Origin: Streptomyces hygroscopicus
GTDB taxonomy: Bacteria > Actinomycetota > Actinomycetes > Streptomycetales > Streptomycetaceae
Direction of reading: 5' to 3'
Length of the DNA: 64,000 nucleotides
NCBI GenBank assembly: GCA_002021875.1
Contig: CP018627.1
Span: 7,006,001-7,070,000, forward strand
A program made the translations under genes and the position numbers. Below the pieces are notes generated by a model. It had not been told where the DNA came from, did no database searches, and saw only the letters and a program-made list of their open reading frames with translations. Numbering within the stretch: the stretch's first letter is position 1; each line of letters opens with the position of its first letter. This document shows, piece by piece, positions 34,691-43,567 of the stretch.

Positions 34691-35904
34691 TGCCATCGCA
34701 GCGCAAGCGCAACCCCAACGGGGCCGGAACGATCAGCAAGCGCAAGGACGGCCGGTACCACGGTCGGGCGTACGTGATCACGGCGTCCGGCATACGGAAG
34801 CGCAAGTCCGTGTACGGCGAGACGTGGGATGAGGTGCACCGCAAACTGATCGATCTCCAGTCCCAAGATCAGAAGGGGGTGCCCCTGCCGGACACCGATT
34901 CGACGGTCGGTGACTACCTGGCCTACTGGCTGGCTGAAGAGGTGGCACCCAACCGGCGGCCCAAGACATACCAGGGCTACGAAAGCGTCGTGCGCGTCCA
35001 CCTGGTCCCCGGCCTGGGTGGCAAGAAGATCCGCGACCTGCGCGCCCAAGAGGTCCGGGTCTGGCTCAACCGGGTGCGCGAAGAGTGCCAGTGCTGCAAG
35101 CACGGCTGGGACAAGGAACGCGAGAAGCCTCAGTGCTGCGCTGTCCGCCGATGCTGTGAGCGCAAGCTGTCGGCCCGCATGATCCAGGCGATTCACGCCG
35201 TACTGCGGAACGCGCTGGAGCACGCCGTCCGCGAGGAGCTGATCATGCGGAACGTCGCCAAGCTCGTGAAGAGCCCGGCGCCCTCCTACCGGACCGGGAA
35301 GGGGCTCTCACCGGCTCAGGCCAAGCTGGTGCTCAAGGAGCTCCGAGATCATCGCTTGCACGCCCTCTACGTCCTGGCGCTGCTCCTTGGCATGCGGCGC
35401 GGTGAGCTGCTGGGTCTGCGCTGGTCGGCGGTGGACCTGGAGCGGGGCACCCTCACCGTGCTGACCAACCTCCAGCGCGTCGGGGGAGAGCTGCGGCTTG
35501 TCCTCCCCAAGACGCGGTCCTCCGAGCGGACCATCCCGCTCCCGCCCCTCGCGGTCTCCGCGCTCCGTGCCCACCAGGAGCGTCAGGCGCAGGAGCGGGC
35601 GGCGGCCGGCATGGCCTGGCAGGAGAACGGGCTGGTCTTCCCGTCCCGGATCGGGACTCCGTACGAGCCGGACAACCTCCGCCGGAGCTGGGACCCGGTG
35701 CGGAAGCGGCTCGGCCTGGATCTTCGTTTTCATGATCTGCGACACACCTGCATCACGCTCCTGCTGGATCTTGGCGTCCCCGTGCACGTCGTCCAGCAGA
35801 TCGCCGGACACAGCGATCACGGGGTGACCATGCAGGTCTACGCCCATGCCTCGCTCGATGAGCAGCGGAAGGCGCTCGGCCGCCTGGAGGACCGGTTGGC
35901 GTAG
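34690..35904 (+). CDS. int: Tyrosine recombinase integrase of element C
   Basis: A 404-residue integrase with the same domain order as the element B enzyme: arm-binding NPNGAGTISKRKDGRYHG, core-binding domain with the Cys cluster CQCCKHGW...CC...CC, and catalytic Arg (RRGELL), HDLRH, GHSD and Tyr near 384. Ends 105 bp from att4 inside the intact tRNA-Phe locus, so it is the element currently adjoining the functional tRNA. The two integrases differ throughout, so this is not a recent duplication. Confidence 0.95.
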   Translation: MPSQRKRNPNGAGTISKRKDGRYHGRAYVITASGIRKRKSVYGETWDEVHRKLIDLQSQDQKGVPLPDTDSTVGDYLAYWLAEEVAPNRRPKTYQGYESVVRVHLVPGLGGKKIRDLRAQEVRVWLNRVREECQCCKHGWDKEREKPQCCAVRRCCERKLSARMIQAIHAVLRNALEHAVREELIMRNVAKLVKSPAPSYRTGKGLSPAQAKLVLKELRDHRLHALYVLALLLGMRRGELLGLRWSAVDLERGTLTVLTNLQRVGGELRLVLPKTRSSERTIPLPPLAVSALRAHQERQAQERAAAGMAWQENGLVFPSRIGTPYEPDNLRRSWDPVRKRLGLDLRFHDLRHTCITLLLDLGVPVHVVQQIAGHSDHGVTMQVYAHASLDEQRKALGRLEDRLA

Positions 35905-35947
35905 ATCCGGTGATCCGGCGCCGTTGGCGTCAGCCGTAGGCGTCACA
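35894..35947 (+). promoter_or_regulatory. Candidate integrase arm-type sites, element C right end
   Basis: GTTGGCGTAG (35894, overlapping the int stop), GTTGGCGTCAG (35923) and GTAGGCGTCAC (35937), matching the left end at 23690-23712. Confidence 0.55.
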
Positions 35948-35957
35948 GGTAACGAAG

Positions 35958-35990
35958 AAGCCCCCTCCGGGTGACCCGGGAGGGGGCTTT
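35958..35990. terminator. Hairpin terminator between int and tRNA-Phe
   Basis: AAGCCCCCTC / GGAGGGGGCTT stem. It can end int on the plus strand and the tRNA transcript on the minus strand. Confidence 0.8.
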
Positions 35991-36008
35991 GCCCTGATGA
36001 GGGCTGCG

Positions 36009-36053
36009 GTGGCTGGGGCCGGGGTCGAACCGGCGACCTTCCGCTTTTCAGGC
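36009..36053 (-). repeat. att4: 45-bp core inside the intact tRNA-Phe
   Basis: The fourth core copy, covering the tRNA 3' end up to the anticodon arm. Confidence 0.85.
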
Positions 36054-36083
36054 GGACGCTCGTACCAACTGAGCTACCCAGCC
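36010..36083 (-). tRNA. tRNA-Phe (GAA)
   Basis: A complete cloverleaf with acceptor GGCTGGG/CCCAGCC and anticodon loop CTGAAAA (GAA). CCA is not encoded. It is the target of the integrative array and remains intact because each insertion supplies a replacement 3' end. Confidence 0.97.
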
Positions 36084-36087
36084 GCAG

Positions 36088-36162
36088 CGGTCCTGACGGG
36101 ATTTGAACCCGCGGCCTCCACCTTGACAGGGTGGCGAGCACTCCAAACTGCTCCACAGGACC
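36088..36162 (-). tRNA. tRNA-Asp (GTC)
   Basis: Acceptor GGTCCTG/CAGGACC and anticodon loop CTGTCAA (GTC). Four bases before tRNA-Phe in the same transcript. Confidence 0.97.
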
Positions 36163-36311
36163 TTGCGTGTACGAGCACGAGTCTCGCACATGTGGGGTGC
36201 GGTCCCAACGGGGTTTCCCGCCGTGGATTCGCACTCCTTGCGATTTCGAACCGGGGCCTTGATTTTTCTCCGCCGCGTCGTTGTCGCTGGATCAGCGTAT
36301 CAGACCTCTGA

Positions 36312-36348
36312 CCGTGTCCTGACCGCTCACCGAGGGGTCAGGACACGG
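36312..36348. terminator. Terminator after the DUF1684 gene
   Basis: A 13-bp perfect stem CCGTGTCCTGACC / GGTCAGGACACGG with an 11-nt loop, immediately 3' of the gene ending at 36365. Confidence 0.75.
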
Positions 36349-36364
36349 CCGGTGTCGGCCCGGT

Positions 36365-37186
36365 TCAGGGGCGGCCGCCGCGCTCCAGGGGGATCCGCTC
36401 GCCCGCCTCGATCGCGACCGGCAGCCGGTTCTCGGCGGGCGGCAGGGGGCAGGTCGCGAGGTCGGTGTAGGCGCAGGGGAGGTTGGTGGCGCGGTTGAAG
36501 TCGAGGGTGACCCGGCCGGCGTCGTCGGGGCCGTCGATCTGGAGGGAGCGGTTGGCGGCGTAGGTGGTCACGCCCGAGGTCGCGTCGGTGAGGAGCACCA
36601 TCAGGCTGCCGGGCCGCTTGCCGTTGAAGGCGGTGAGCCGGAAGGTCTCGCCGTTCAGCTCGAACTCGACCTGGCCGGGCGCGTCGTAGACGTGCTCCAG
36701 CCCCTCCGCCACCGCGCCCACGGTGATCGCGCGCGGCTCGTCGAAGGGGAGGTAACGGCCGCCGCGGACCCAGCGGGGGTCGGGGGCGAACGCGGGGGTG
36801 TGGGTGAAGGCGGTGCGGAGGGGGTTGCCGGGGTGGCGGGGGCGGACGATGTCGTGGCCGCCGCGCTTGGCGACCTCGATCACCGCGTCGCCGTACCCCG
36901 CGTACAGGCTGTCCCGCTCGGCGATCGCCCCGAAGGCGTACCGTCCGTGCACCGGCGTGCCGTCGATCGTCAGCTCCTCGCCGTCGGCCAGCTCCACGAC
37001 CACGCCCTCCGGGCCGCTGGACCAGGCCCCGGGGGCGTCCTCGAAGCGGGCAGGCTCCGGGCTCAGCCAGTGCAGGCCGGTGATCGCGAGAAAGCCGTGG
37101 GGGTCGGCGAGTGCCTGCTCATGGGCGCGGTGCCACCGCTCCCACTCCTCGGCGAAGCTCATCCGGTCGACGTCCTGGACGGTCAT
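36365..37186 (-). CDS. DUF1684 family protein
   Basis: A 273-residue cytoplasmic, mostly beta-strand protein. The W-rich start (EEWERWHRAHEQAL), the GFLAITGLHWL segment, and the closing FNRATNLPCAYTDLATCPLP that ends in P-x-ENRLP are the family's conserved points. DUF1684 proteins occur in many actinobacteria and proteobacteria; the enzymatic role is unknown to me. It lies between the tRNA pairs, on the same strand, with its own terminator. Confidence 0.85.
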   Translation of the reverse strand: MTVQDVDRMSFAEEWERWHRAHEQALADPHGFLAITGLHWLSPEPARFEDAPGAWSSGPEGVVVELADGEELTIDGTPVHGRYAFGAIAERDSLYAGYGDAVIEVAKRGGHDIVRPRHPGNPLRTAFTHTPAFAPDPRWVRGGRYLPFDEPRAITVGAVAEGLEHVYDAPGQVEFELNGETFRLTAFNGKRPGSLMVLLTDATSGVTTYAANRSLQIDGPDDAGRVTLDFNRATNLPCAYTDLATCPLPPAENRLPVAIEAGERIPLERGGRP

Positions 37187-37254
37187 CTGCGCTCCCTCGC
37201 GTGGGTGGGGTCTGCGGCGGGTCCGTCGCGTACAACCCCGTGGGGGAGGAAGTC

Positions 37255-37322
37255 ATTCCGGGAGTTCTGGGAGTTCTGGGCGTTCCGGGGAGTTCTGGGT
37301 GTTCTGGGAGTTCCGGGGTTTC
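37255..37322. repeat. Short degenerate tandem repeat (GGGAGTTCTGGG units)
   Basis: GGAGTTCTGGG / CGTTCCGGGG units of about 12 bp, six or more, between the DUF1684 gene and the tRNA-Glu terminator. No coding meaning. Confidence 0.7.
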
Positions 37323-37340
37323 CGGAGTGCGTGTGGGCAT

Positions 37341-37381
37341 AAAAAAAGTCACCGGCAGGTACGTTCCGACCTGCGGTGACT
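37341..37381 (-). terminator. Terminator of tRNA-Glu
   Basis: AGTCACCGCAGGT / ACCTGCCGGTGACT stem followed on the minus strand by seven T residues, 10 bp after the tRNA. Confidence 0.9.
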
Positions 37382-37390
37382 AAATGAAAG

Positions 37391-37466
37391 TGGTGCCCCC
37401 AACGGGATTCGAACCCGTGCTACCGCCTTGAAAGGGCGGCGTCCTGGGCCACTAGACGATGAGGGC
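37391..37466 (-). tRNA. tRNA-Glu (TTC)
   Basis: Acceptor GCCCTCA with its partner, anticodon loop CTTTCAA (TTC), CCA encoded. A terminator follows immediately. Confidence 0.97.
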
Positions 37467-37547
37467 CGATGGCCCACCTGGGCGCCTTGCGGCGCTTTCG
37501 GGGACGCGAGAAGCATATGGGATGCCGGTGAGGTTCGCCAAAACGGT

Positions 37548-39140
37548 TTACGGAGTGGTGGGTGTCGGCGTCGCCCCTGGGCGGTTCTCGGCGGGCAGAT
37601 GACGGCTGACCTCGGCCTTCGCCAGGCCCAGACCGCCCAGATCGATCTCGTCCCACGCCTGGAGCCGTCGCGTGTCCCGGTCCAGATAGAGGACCGAAGC
37701 CTGCACCGTGTCCGGTGTGCCGTCGTCCACCGCGCGCAGCCCGCTGCCGCCCGTCGACCCCTCAGTCATCAGCCGGGTGCCGCCGGGGAGCACCTCCGTA
37801 CGGCGGTGATGGACATGGCCGGTGAGGGCGAGCGGCACCGTGCCGTCGGTCTCCCGGGCGGCGATCGGGTTGTGGGCGAGGGCGATGTCGACCGGGGCGC
37901 CGGTGGCCTTGCGGTCCCGGATCGCCTCGGCCAGTCGCCGCCCGGCGCTGTGCTCGGCCGCGTCACCGGCGGCCGCGCTCGAACGGTCGGGGGTGAACTG
38001 CGGATCGCCGATGCCCGCGATCCGCAGCCCGGCGACGTTGATCACCTCGCCGTGGTCCACCACATGCGCCCCCTTGCGCTGGGCGAGGTAGCGCTGGGTC
38101 GATGCCGAGTCGTGGTTGCCGCGCACCCAGACATAGGGGGCGCCGAGGTCGGAGACGGGGTCGAGGAAGCCGTTCTCGGCGGCGGTGCCGTGGTCCATCG
38201 TGTCGCCGGTGTCGATGATCACGCTGACCTTGTACTGCCGCACCAGCGATTCCACGATGTGCCACGCGGCCGGATTGAGATGGACGTCCGAGATGTGCAG
38301 CACCCGCATGGTGGTTGGATCGGGTTGATACGCGGGGAGCGTCGAGGTCGCCTCGTAGAGCTGGGTGACATTGGTCACCAGCCGGGCCAACTCCCGCTGA
38401 TACACGTCGAAATCGCTCACGATGCTGCGCGCGTTGCCGACCACCGAGGGGGCGCTGGAGAGCAGCCCGGAGTAGCGCGGCTCCAGGACGGAATTGGGGT
38501 TCCAGGTCGCGTATACGGCGCCCCCGGAGGCGGTCAGCAGCGTGAGCGCGAGCCCCCCGGCGGCCAGCGCCCGGCGCGGGCGGCCGTAGACCGCCAGGCC
38601 CAGCGCGGTGGCGCCGAAGACGACGGCGACGCAGGAGCGGAACGCGAGGCCGAGGGTGCCGCGGGTGACATCGGTCGCGACCTCGTCCTGCAGTCCGGAG
38701 AGCCGCTCGGGGTGGTCGACGAGGGCCTGGGACCGTATGGGGTCGAGCCGGTCCACATCCACGTCCAGGCGGAGCGGAGCGTGGTGGCTGTCCAGCTCGA
38801 GTGCCCCGAGCGGGGCCACGTTGATCTTGGTGCCGCCGGTGAGGGACGGCCGCAGCGCCATCCGGGTGTCCATGGGGCCCACGGAGATATGGACGCTGCC
38901 GACCACCAGCAGTCCGATCCAGGCGCCGAGGACGGTCACGGCGGCCAGCCCGGCGGCGCGGACGAGGGGGCGGGGGCGCGCGGTGGGGTCTAGCGCCGAG
39001 GGATCGAACGCTGCGGCGTTGGGGGAGGCGGCGGGGGAGGGCGTCTGCGAGGGGCGGCGGAAGCGGCGAATGGGGGAGACGGCCGCGGTACGTGCGCGCT
39101 GAGCGGTGGCACGGACCAGCCGGAGCGGTTCGCGGGCCAT
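37548..39140 (-). CDS. Membrane-anchored metallophosphoesterase
   Basis: A 530-residue protein. A basic N terminus precedes a membrane helix at about 50-75, an extracellular stretch, and a hydrophobic block at about 165-205, then the calcineurin-like phosphoesterase domain (about 270-500). Metal ligands are visible in HISDVHLN, IDTGDTMDH, VRGNHDS, LAHNP and GHVHHR. It probably hydrolyses phosphoesters on the outer face of the membrane; substrate unknown. ATG at 39140. It is followed downstream by tRNA-Glu on the same strand. Confidence 0.85.
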   Translation of the reverse strand: MAREPLRLVRATAQRARTAAVSPIRRFRRPSQTPSPAASPNAAAFDPSALDPTARPRPLVRAAGLAAVTVLGAWIGLLVVGSVHISVGPMDTRMALRPSLTGGTKINVAPLGALELDSHHAPLRLDVDVDRLDPIRSQALVDHPERLSGLQDEVATDVTRGTLGLAFRSCVAVVFGATALGLAVYGRPRRALAAGGLALTLLTASGGAVYATWNPNSVLEPRYSGLLSSAPSVVGNARSIVSDFDVYQRELARLVTNVTQLYEATSTLPAYQPDPTTMRVLHISDVHLNPAAWHIVESLVRQYKVSVIIDTGDTMDHGTAAENGFLDPVSDLGAPYVWVRGNHDSASTQRYLAQRKGAHVVDHGEVINVAGLRIAGIGDPQFTPDRSSAAAGDAAEHSAGRRLAEAIRDRKATGAPVDIALAHNPIAARETDGTVPLALTGHVHHRRTEVLPGGTRLMTEGSTGGSGLRAVDDGTPDTVQASVLYLDRDTRRLQAWDEIDLGGLGLAKAEVSRHLPAENRPGATPTPTTP

Positions 39141-39415
39141 TGCTCCCGTATGCCCGGCCGTACGGGGGCGTATGCCTGGGTGAGGCGGGGGCGGGCCTTG
39201 CGCGGGCGGGCGGTGCGGTGCGGTGCGCCTGGTGCCGGGGAGGTGGCGGTGCGCCTGGTGCCGGGGGCGGCGGCGGTGTGCCCGGTGCCCGTGCGGTGGC
39301 GGCGCGTCTCATGCCCGGGCGGTGGCGGCGCGGCCAGGTGCCTGTCCTGCGTCCGGCGCGGATGCCTTGGCGCGGACCGCTCCTTTTCCGGGCCCGGCTG
39401 CCTGACAATGGCCTC

Positions 39416-39766
39416 GTGCTGGAGATGACGCGCGAGGAGTTCGAGGAACTGGTCGCCGAGGCGCTGGACCGGATTCCGCCGGAGCTGACACGCCTCATGG
39501 ACAACGTCGCCGTGTTCGTGGAGGACGAGCCGTCGGCGGAGGATCCCGAGCTGCTCGGGCTCTACGAGGGGACGCCGCTCACCGACCGGGGTGAGTGGTA
39601 CGCGGGCGTCCTGCCGGACCGGATCACGGTCTACCGGGGTCCGACGCTGCGGATGAGCGAGACGCGGGAGGACGTCGTCCAGGAGACCGAGGTGACCGTG
39701 GTCCATGAGATCGCGCACCACTTCGGGATCGACGACGCCCGGCTGCACGCGCTCGGCTACGGCTGA
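39416..39766 (+). CDS. Minimal zincin metallopeptidase-like protein (COG3824 type)
   Basis: A 116-residue protein with one zinc-protease motif, HEIAHHFGIDD (HExxHxxxxxD) near the C terminus, preceded by VTVVHE. These minimal proteases (DUF1025/COG3824 group) occur across actinobacteria and their substrate is unknown. Start is GTG 39416 or ATG 39425; both give the whole domain (the MTREEFEELVAEALDRIPPE start is usual). No signal peptide. Confidence 0.85.
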   Translation: MLEMTREEFEELVAEALDRIPPELTRLMDNVAVFVEDEPSAEDPELLGLYEGTPLTDRGEWYAGVLPDRITVYRGPTLRMSETREDVVQETEVTVVHEIAHHFGIDDARLHALGYG

Positions 39767-39963
39767 TCCCTGCCCTCTGCCGGCCCCGGCTTCCGCCGAC
39801 CCCGGTACGCAGCCGGTATCGGCCTCCGGCCGCCCCCGCCTACGACCGACGCCGGACGCGCGGTCTACGCGATGGGCCGGGTCCGCGCCGTATGCGTGTC
39901 CTGGGCGGGGCGGGGCCAGTTGGGCAGGGCGTCACATCCCTGCCGTCTGGAGGTGTCCCGCGC

Positions 39964-40566
39964 ATGCCTGGATTCCCCGTGCCCGGATCCCCCGCTCCTC
40001 GCACCGCCCGTTCCCCTCGGACGTCCCGGCCCTCCCGGCGCGCGCCCCATCCCGAGCCCCATCCCGCGCCCCGTCCCGCGGCGCGCGGGGCGGCGCTCGC
40101 GGCGCTCGTGGCCGTCACGATGGCGCTGGGCGGCTGCATGAGCATCGCCGACGACCCCGAGCGGCCGGACAAACACCGCGGCTCCCATCAGAAGGGCGAC
40201 GCGGCGGACACGGGCGGCGCCGCGGTGCGGTCGGACGGCAGGGGGCGTGCGTACGAGGACTCCGACCGGGACAAGAAGGACGGGAAGGGGAAGAAGGGCG
40301 AGAAGCGGAAGGACGGCGAGGACCGGTCGGCCTCGGCCTCCGCGACCGACCCCGAGACCGAGCCCTCGGCCCCGCCCGGTAAGCACGGGGCCCCGCACCA
40401 TGGCCCGGCCCCCACCGCCCTGCCGCAGCCGGGCGGCGCCACCCCGTCCGACGCGCCACCCGCGCCCCGGCCGACGAGCCCGCCGCCGAGCGCGCCGGAC
40501 CCGAAGCCGACCGACGCCGAGCCCCCGACCGCGCCCGCCTCCCCGCCGGCCCAGCCGGCGGGCTGA
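39964..40566 (+). CDS. Putative lipoprotein with Lys- and Pro-rich low-complexity body
   Basis: A 200-residue frame from the ATG at 39964, with an alternative in-frame start at 39892. A Pro/Arg-rich N terminus leads to a hydrophobic helix (AALAALVAVTMALGGC, Cys near residue 58) with a lipobox-like LGGC. A Lys/Asp-rich stretch and a Pro-rich tail follow. The long basic leader before the lipobox is unusual; the true start may be a later codon. No globular domain; function unknown. Some risk that this is only a GC-rich open frame. Confidence 0.45.
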   Translation: MPGFPVPGSPAPRTARSPRTSRPSRRAPHPEPHPAPRPAARGAALAALVAVTMALGGCMSIADDPERPDKHRGSHQKGDAADTGGAAVRSDGRGRAYEDSDRDKKDGKGKKGEKRKDGEDRSASASATDPETEPSAPPGKHGAPHHGPAPTALPQPGGATPSDAPPAPRPTSPPPSAPDPKPTDAEPPTAPASPPAQPAG

Positions 40567-40713
40567 GCCGCACCGGACGTCACGGGCCGACCCCGCGACG
40601 ACCCAGACGCAGAAGCCCCCCGCCTGGCACCGCTGTCCACCACCGACGGAGCTAATTTGCTCTTGAGGGGTGAAGGTGCGTATGGTGGTAGATCGTTTGA
40701 TCCCATTTGCCCG

Positions 40714-40781
40714 GCGCCTCGTAAAAGTGCGCCGTGAGGCGCGTTCCTTGCCATCCCGTGGCTGACCGCATAGAGGCGGTC
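40714..40781 (+). promoter_or_regulatory. Structured 5' leader of the DEAD-box helicase gene
   Basis: Two consecutive hairpins: GCGCCTC/GAGGCGC (40714-40742) and GACCGC/GCGGTC (40764-40781), 60 bp before the start codon. Long structured leaders are usual for cold-inducible RNA helicase genes; regulation here is inferred. Confidence 0.45.
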
Positions 40782-40840
40782 GTTTGCGACAACACGGAGT
40801 TTGGGCGCGTGCCGAGACTCCGGAAGGTTTCGCATTTCGC

Positions 40841-43162
40841 ATGTCCGTTTCCACTGATCACGCCGTCATGCCCGCTGTCGACGAGCCGAGCGAGCTGACC
40901 GCTCCGGCCGAGCCGTTCGAACGGGACGAGCGCGACGAGCAGGCCGAGCAAGCCGACCAGACGGCGTCAACGGCGTCCTCTGAGCAAACCGCCACGGAAG
41001 CCCCCGAGACCCCTAAGGCGCCCGACATCACTTTCGCCGACCTCGGCCTCCCCGAACAGATCGTCCGCAAGCTGGCGCAGAACGGCGTGACCACGCCCTT
41101 CCCGATCCAGGCGGCGACCATCCCCGACGCCATGGCTGGGAAGGACATCCTCGGCCGCGGCCGTACCGGCTCCGGCAAGACCCTCTCGTTCGGCCTTCCG
41201 CTGCTGACCACGCTGGCCGGCGGACACACCGAGAAGAAGCGCCCCCGGGGCCTCATCCTGACCCCGACCCGCGAGCTGGCGATGCAGGTGAGCGACGCGC
41301 TGCAGCCTTACGGCGATGTCCTCGGCCTCAAGCTCAAGGTCGTCTGCGGCGGTACCTCGATGGGCAATCAGATCTACGCGCTGGAGCGTGGTGTCGACAT
41401 CCTCGTCGCCACCCCGGGCCGGCTGCGCGACATCATCGACCGCGGCGCCGCGTCCCTCGACAAGGTCCAGGTCGCCGTCCTCGACGAGGCCGACCAGATG
41501 GCCGACATGGGCTTCCTGCCCGAGGTCACCGAGATTCTGGACCTGGTGCCGCAGGGCGGCCAGCGGCTGCTGTTCTCCGCGACGCTGGAGAACGAGATCG
41601 ACAGCCTGGTCAAGCGCTACCTGGTCGACCCGGTCACCCACGAGGTCGACTCGGCACAGGGCGCGGTCACCACGATGACCCACCACGTGCTCGTCGTGAA
41701 GCCGAAGGACAAGGCCCCGGTCACCGCCGCCATCGCGGCGCGCAAGGGCCGCACCATCATCTTCGTACGGACCCAGCTGGGCGCCGACCGCGTCGCCGAG
41801 CAGCTGTGCGACGCGGGCGTACGCGCCGACGCGCTGCACGGCGGCATGACGCAGGGCGCGCGTACCCGCACCCTGGCCGACTTCAAGGACGGGTACGTCA
41901 ATGTGCTCGTCGCCACGGACGTCGCCGCGCGCGGTATCCACGTCGACGGCATCGACCTGGTGCTGAACGTGGACCCGGCCGGCGACCACAAGGACTATCT
42001 GCACCGCTCCGGCCGTACGGCCCGGGCGGGTCAGAGCGGCACCGTCGTCTCGCTGGCCCTGCCGCACCAGCGCCGCCAGATCTTCCGGCTGATGGAGGAC
42101 GCGGGCGTCGACGCCTCGCGTCACATCGTCGGCGGCGGCGGTGCGTTCGACGAGGACGTGGCCCTGATCACGGGCGCGCGTTCGCTCACCGAGGTGCAGG
42201 CGGAGGCGGCCTCGAACGCCGCCAAGCAGGCCGAGCGCGAGGCGCAGGACCTCAGCCGGGAGCTGGAGCGGGTGCAGCGGCGCGCGGTCGAGCTCCGCGA
42301 GGAGGCCGACCGGCTGTCCGCGCGGGCGGCGCGCGAGCGCGGCGAGACCGTGGCACCGGTGGAGCCCGCGGCCGAGGCCGGGGCGGAGACGGTGGCCGAG
42401 GCCGCTGTGACGCTGCCGGCGCAGCGTACGGCGGAGCCCGCGACCGTGCCCGCGGTGAAGACCGCGGACGCCGCCGAGGGCGCGGGTGGCGACGAGGCGC
42501 CGCGCCGCTCCTCGTACGACCGTCGGGAGAACGACCGTGGCGGTCGTTCCTTCGACCGTCGGGACAACAACGACCGCGACCGTGGCGGCTTCAACCGGGA
42601 CCGCCGTGACGACCGTGGCGGCTTCAGCCGCGACCGCCGGGACAACGACCGTGGCGGTCGTTCCTTCGACCGTCGGGACAACAACGACCGCGACCGTGGC
42701 GGCTTCAACCGGGACCGCCGCGATGACCGTCGCGACGACCGCCGTGACGACCGTGGCGGCTTCAGCCGCGACCGTCGGGAGAACGACCGTGGCGGTCGTT
42801 CCTTCGACCGTCGGGACAACAACGACCGCGACCGTGGCGGCTTCAACCGCGACCGCCGCGACGACCGTGGCAACTTCGGACGGCGGGACGACCGTGGCGG
42901 CCGCCCGTACGAGCGCCGTGACGACCGTGGCGGCTTCAGCCGCGACCGCCGGGAGAACGACCGTGGCGGCCGTTCCTTCGAGCGCCGCGACCACAACCAC
43001 CGTGGCGGGGACCGTCCGTTCAACCGCGACCGTCGCGACGACCGCCCGGCCCGCCGTGACGACCACCGGGGCGGCTCCACCGGCGGCCGTTCGTACGAGC
43101 GCTCCGGCGGCTCGTCCTTCGACCGGCGCGCCGACAAGCCGCGCTGGAAGCGCAACGGCTGA
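40841..43162 (+). CDS. DEAD-box RNA helicase with Arg/Gly/Asp-rich RNA-binding tail
   Basis: A 773-residue protein starting at the ATG at 40841 (a TTG at 40784 would add 19 residues). The acidic N terminus is followed by the Q motif and F-x-x-L-x-L (FADLGLPEQIV), Walker A GRGRTGSGKT, PTRELA, DEAD, SAT, and HRSGRTARAG (about 60-430). A coiled-coil-like stretch follows (about 470-510), then about 210 residues of repeated DRRDNDRGG, FNRDRRDDRGG and SFDRRDN units. The tail resembles RGG boxes that bind RNA and can phase-separate. Likely an mRNA- and ribosome-remodelling helicase of the cold-shock type. The repeats are nearly identical at DNA level (42500-43000). Confidence 0.9.
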   Translation: MSVSTDHAVMPAVDEPSELTAPAEPFERDERDEQAEQADQTASTASSEQTATEAPETPKAPDITFADLGLPEQIVRKLAQNGVTTPFPIQAATIPDAMAGKDILGRGRTGSGKTLSFGLPLLTTLAGGHTEKKRPRGLILTPTRELAMQVSDALQPYGDVLGLKLKVVCGGTSMGNQIYALERGVDILVATPGRLRDIIDRGAASLDKVQVAVLDEADQMADMGFLPEVTEILDLVPQGGQRLLFSATLENEIDSLVKRYLVDPVTHEVDSAQGAVTTMTHHVLVVKPKDKAPVTAAIAARKGRTIIFVRTQLGADRVAEQLCDAGVRADALHGGMTQGARTRTLADFKDGYVNVLVATDVAARGIHVDGIDLVLNVDPAGDHKDYLHRSGRTARAGQSGTVVSLALPHQRRQIFRLMEDAGVDASRHIVGGGGAFDEDVALITGARSLTEVQAEAASNAAKQAEREAQDLSRELERVQRRAVELREEADRLSARAARERGETVAPVEPAAEAGAETVAEAAVTLPAQRTAEPATVPAVKTADAAEGAGGDEAPRRSSYDRRENDRGGRSFDRRDNNDRDRGGFNRDRRDDRGGFSRDRRDNDRGGRSFDRRDNNDRDRGGFNRDRRDDRRDDRRDDRGGFSRDRRENDRGGRSFDRRDNNDRDRGGFNRDRRDDRGNFGRRDDRGGRPYERRDDRGGFSRDRRENDRGGRSFERRDHNHRGGDRPFNRDRRDDRPARRDDHRGGSTGGRSYERSGGSSFDRRADKPRWKRNG
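42520..43000 (+). repeat. Coding repeats of the helicase tail
   Basis: Long near-identical stretches encoding DRGGRSFDRR and DRDRGGFNRDRR modules recur at least four times, which favours expansion and contraction by slippage. Confidence 0.8.
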
Positions 43163-43177
43163 TCGGGCCGTCAAGAG

Positions 43178-43207
43178 GGCCGTGCAACACCGCGCTGTTG
43201 CACGGCC
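43178..43207 (+). terminator. Terminator after the helicase gene
   Basis: A 12-bp perfect stem GGCCGTGCAACA / TGTTGCACGGCC followed by TTTCG. Confidence 0.85.
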
Positions 43208-43270
43208 TTTCGCTCCCGGAGGGTATTGGCTCGGGTGTTGGCCACTGGCCGAGCTATGCTGCGGGGGTGC

Positions 43271-43343
43271 GGGTCATTAGCTCAATTGGCAGAGCAGTGG
43301 ACTTTTAATCCATTGGTTCAGGGTTCGAGCCCCTGATGACCCA
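43271..43343 (+). tRNA. tRNA-Lys (TTT)
   Basis: Acceptor GGGTCAT/ATGACCC and anticodon loop CTTTTAA (TTT). CCA is not encoded. Stand-alone, with its own terminator. Confidence 0.97.
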
Positions 43344-43350
43344 CCTCAGG

Positions 43351-43382
43351 AACCGCAGGCGCCATCGGTGACCTGCGGTTTC
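43351..43382 (+). terminator. Terminator of tRNA-Lys
   Basis: AACCGCAGG / CCTGCGGTT stem, then TTCATCG, 7 bp after the tRNA. Confidence 0.8.
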
Positions 43383-43567
43383 ATCGTTTCTGAAGGTCCG
43401 GTCGCGCGGTCTTCCGCGGCCTGGGAGCGGGGTGTTCACACCCTCGTCGTACAGAAGATCGAGTCTCACTCGACCGGCGCTTGAGCAGATGCCGAACGGT
43501 ACTCGACCGCAGAGCCTGAACCTGCTGCGTCTGACCCGCTGCTCGGAAACGCTTAAGGAGACTCCTC

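Noticed and set aside
37428..38993. 521-aa plus-strand open frame
   Set aside because: Antisense to the metallophosphoesterase, whose metal motifs are unambiguous; it also runs across the tRNA-Glu gene.
40967..43174. 735-aa minus-strand open frame
   Set aside because: Antisense to the DEAD-box helicase; Val/Ala/Thr-rich translation comes from the coding repeats.
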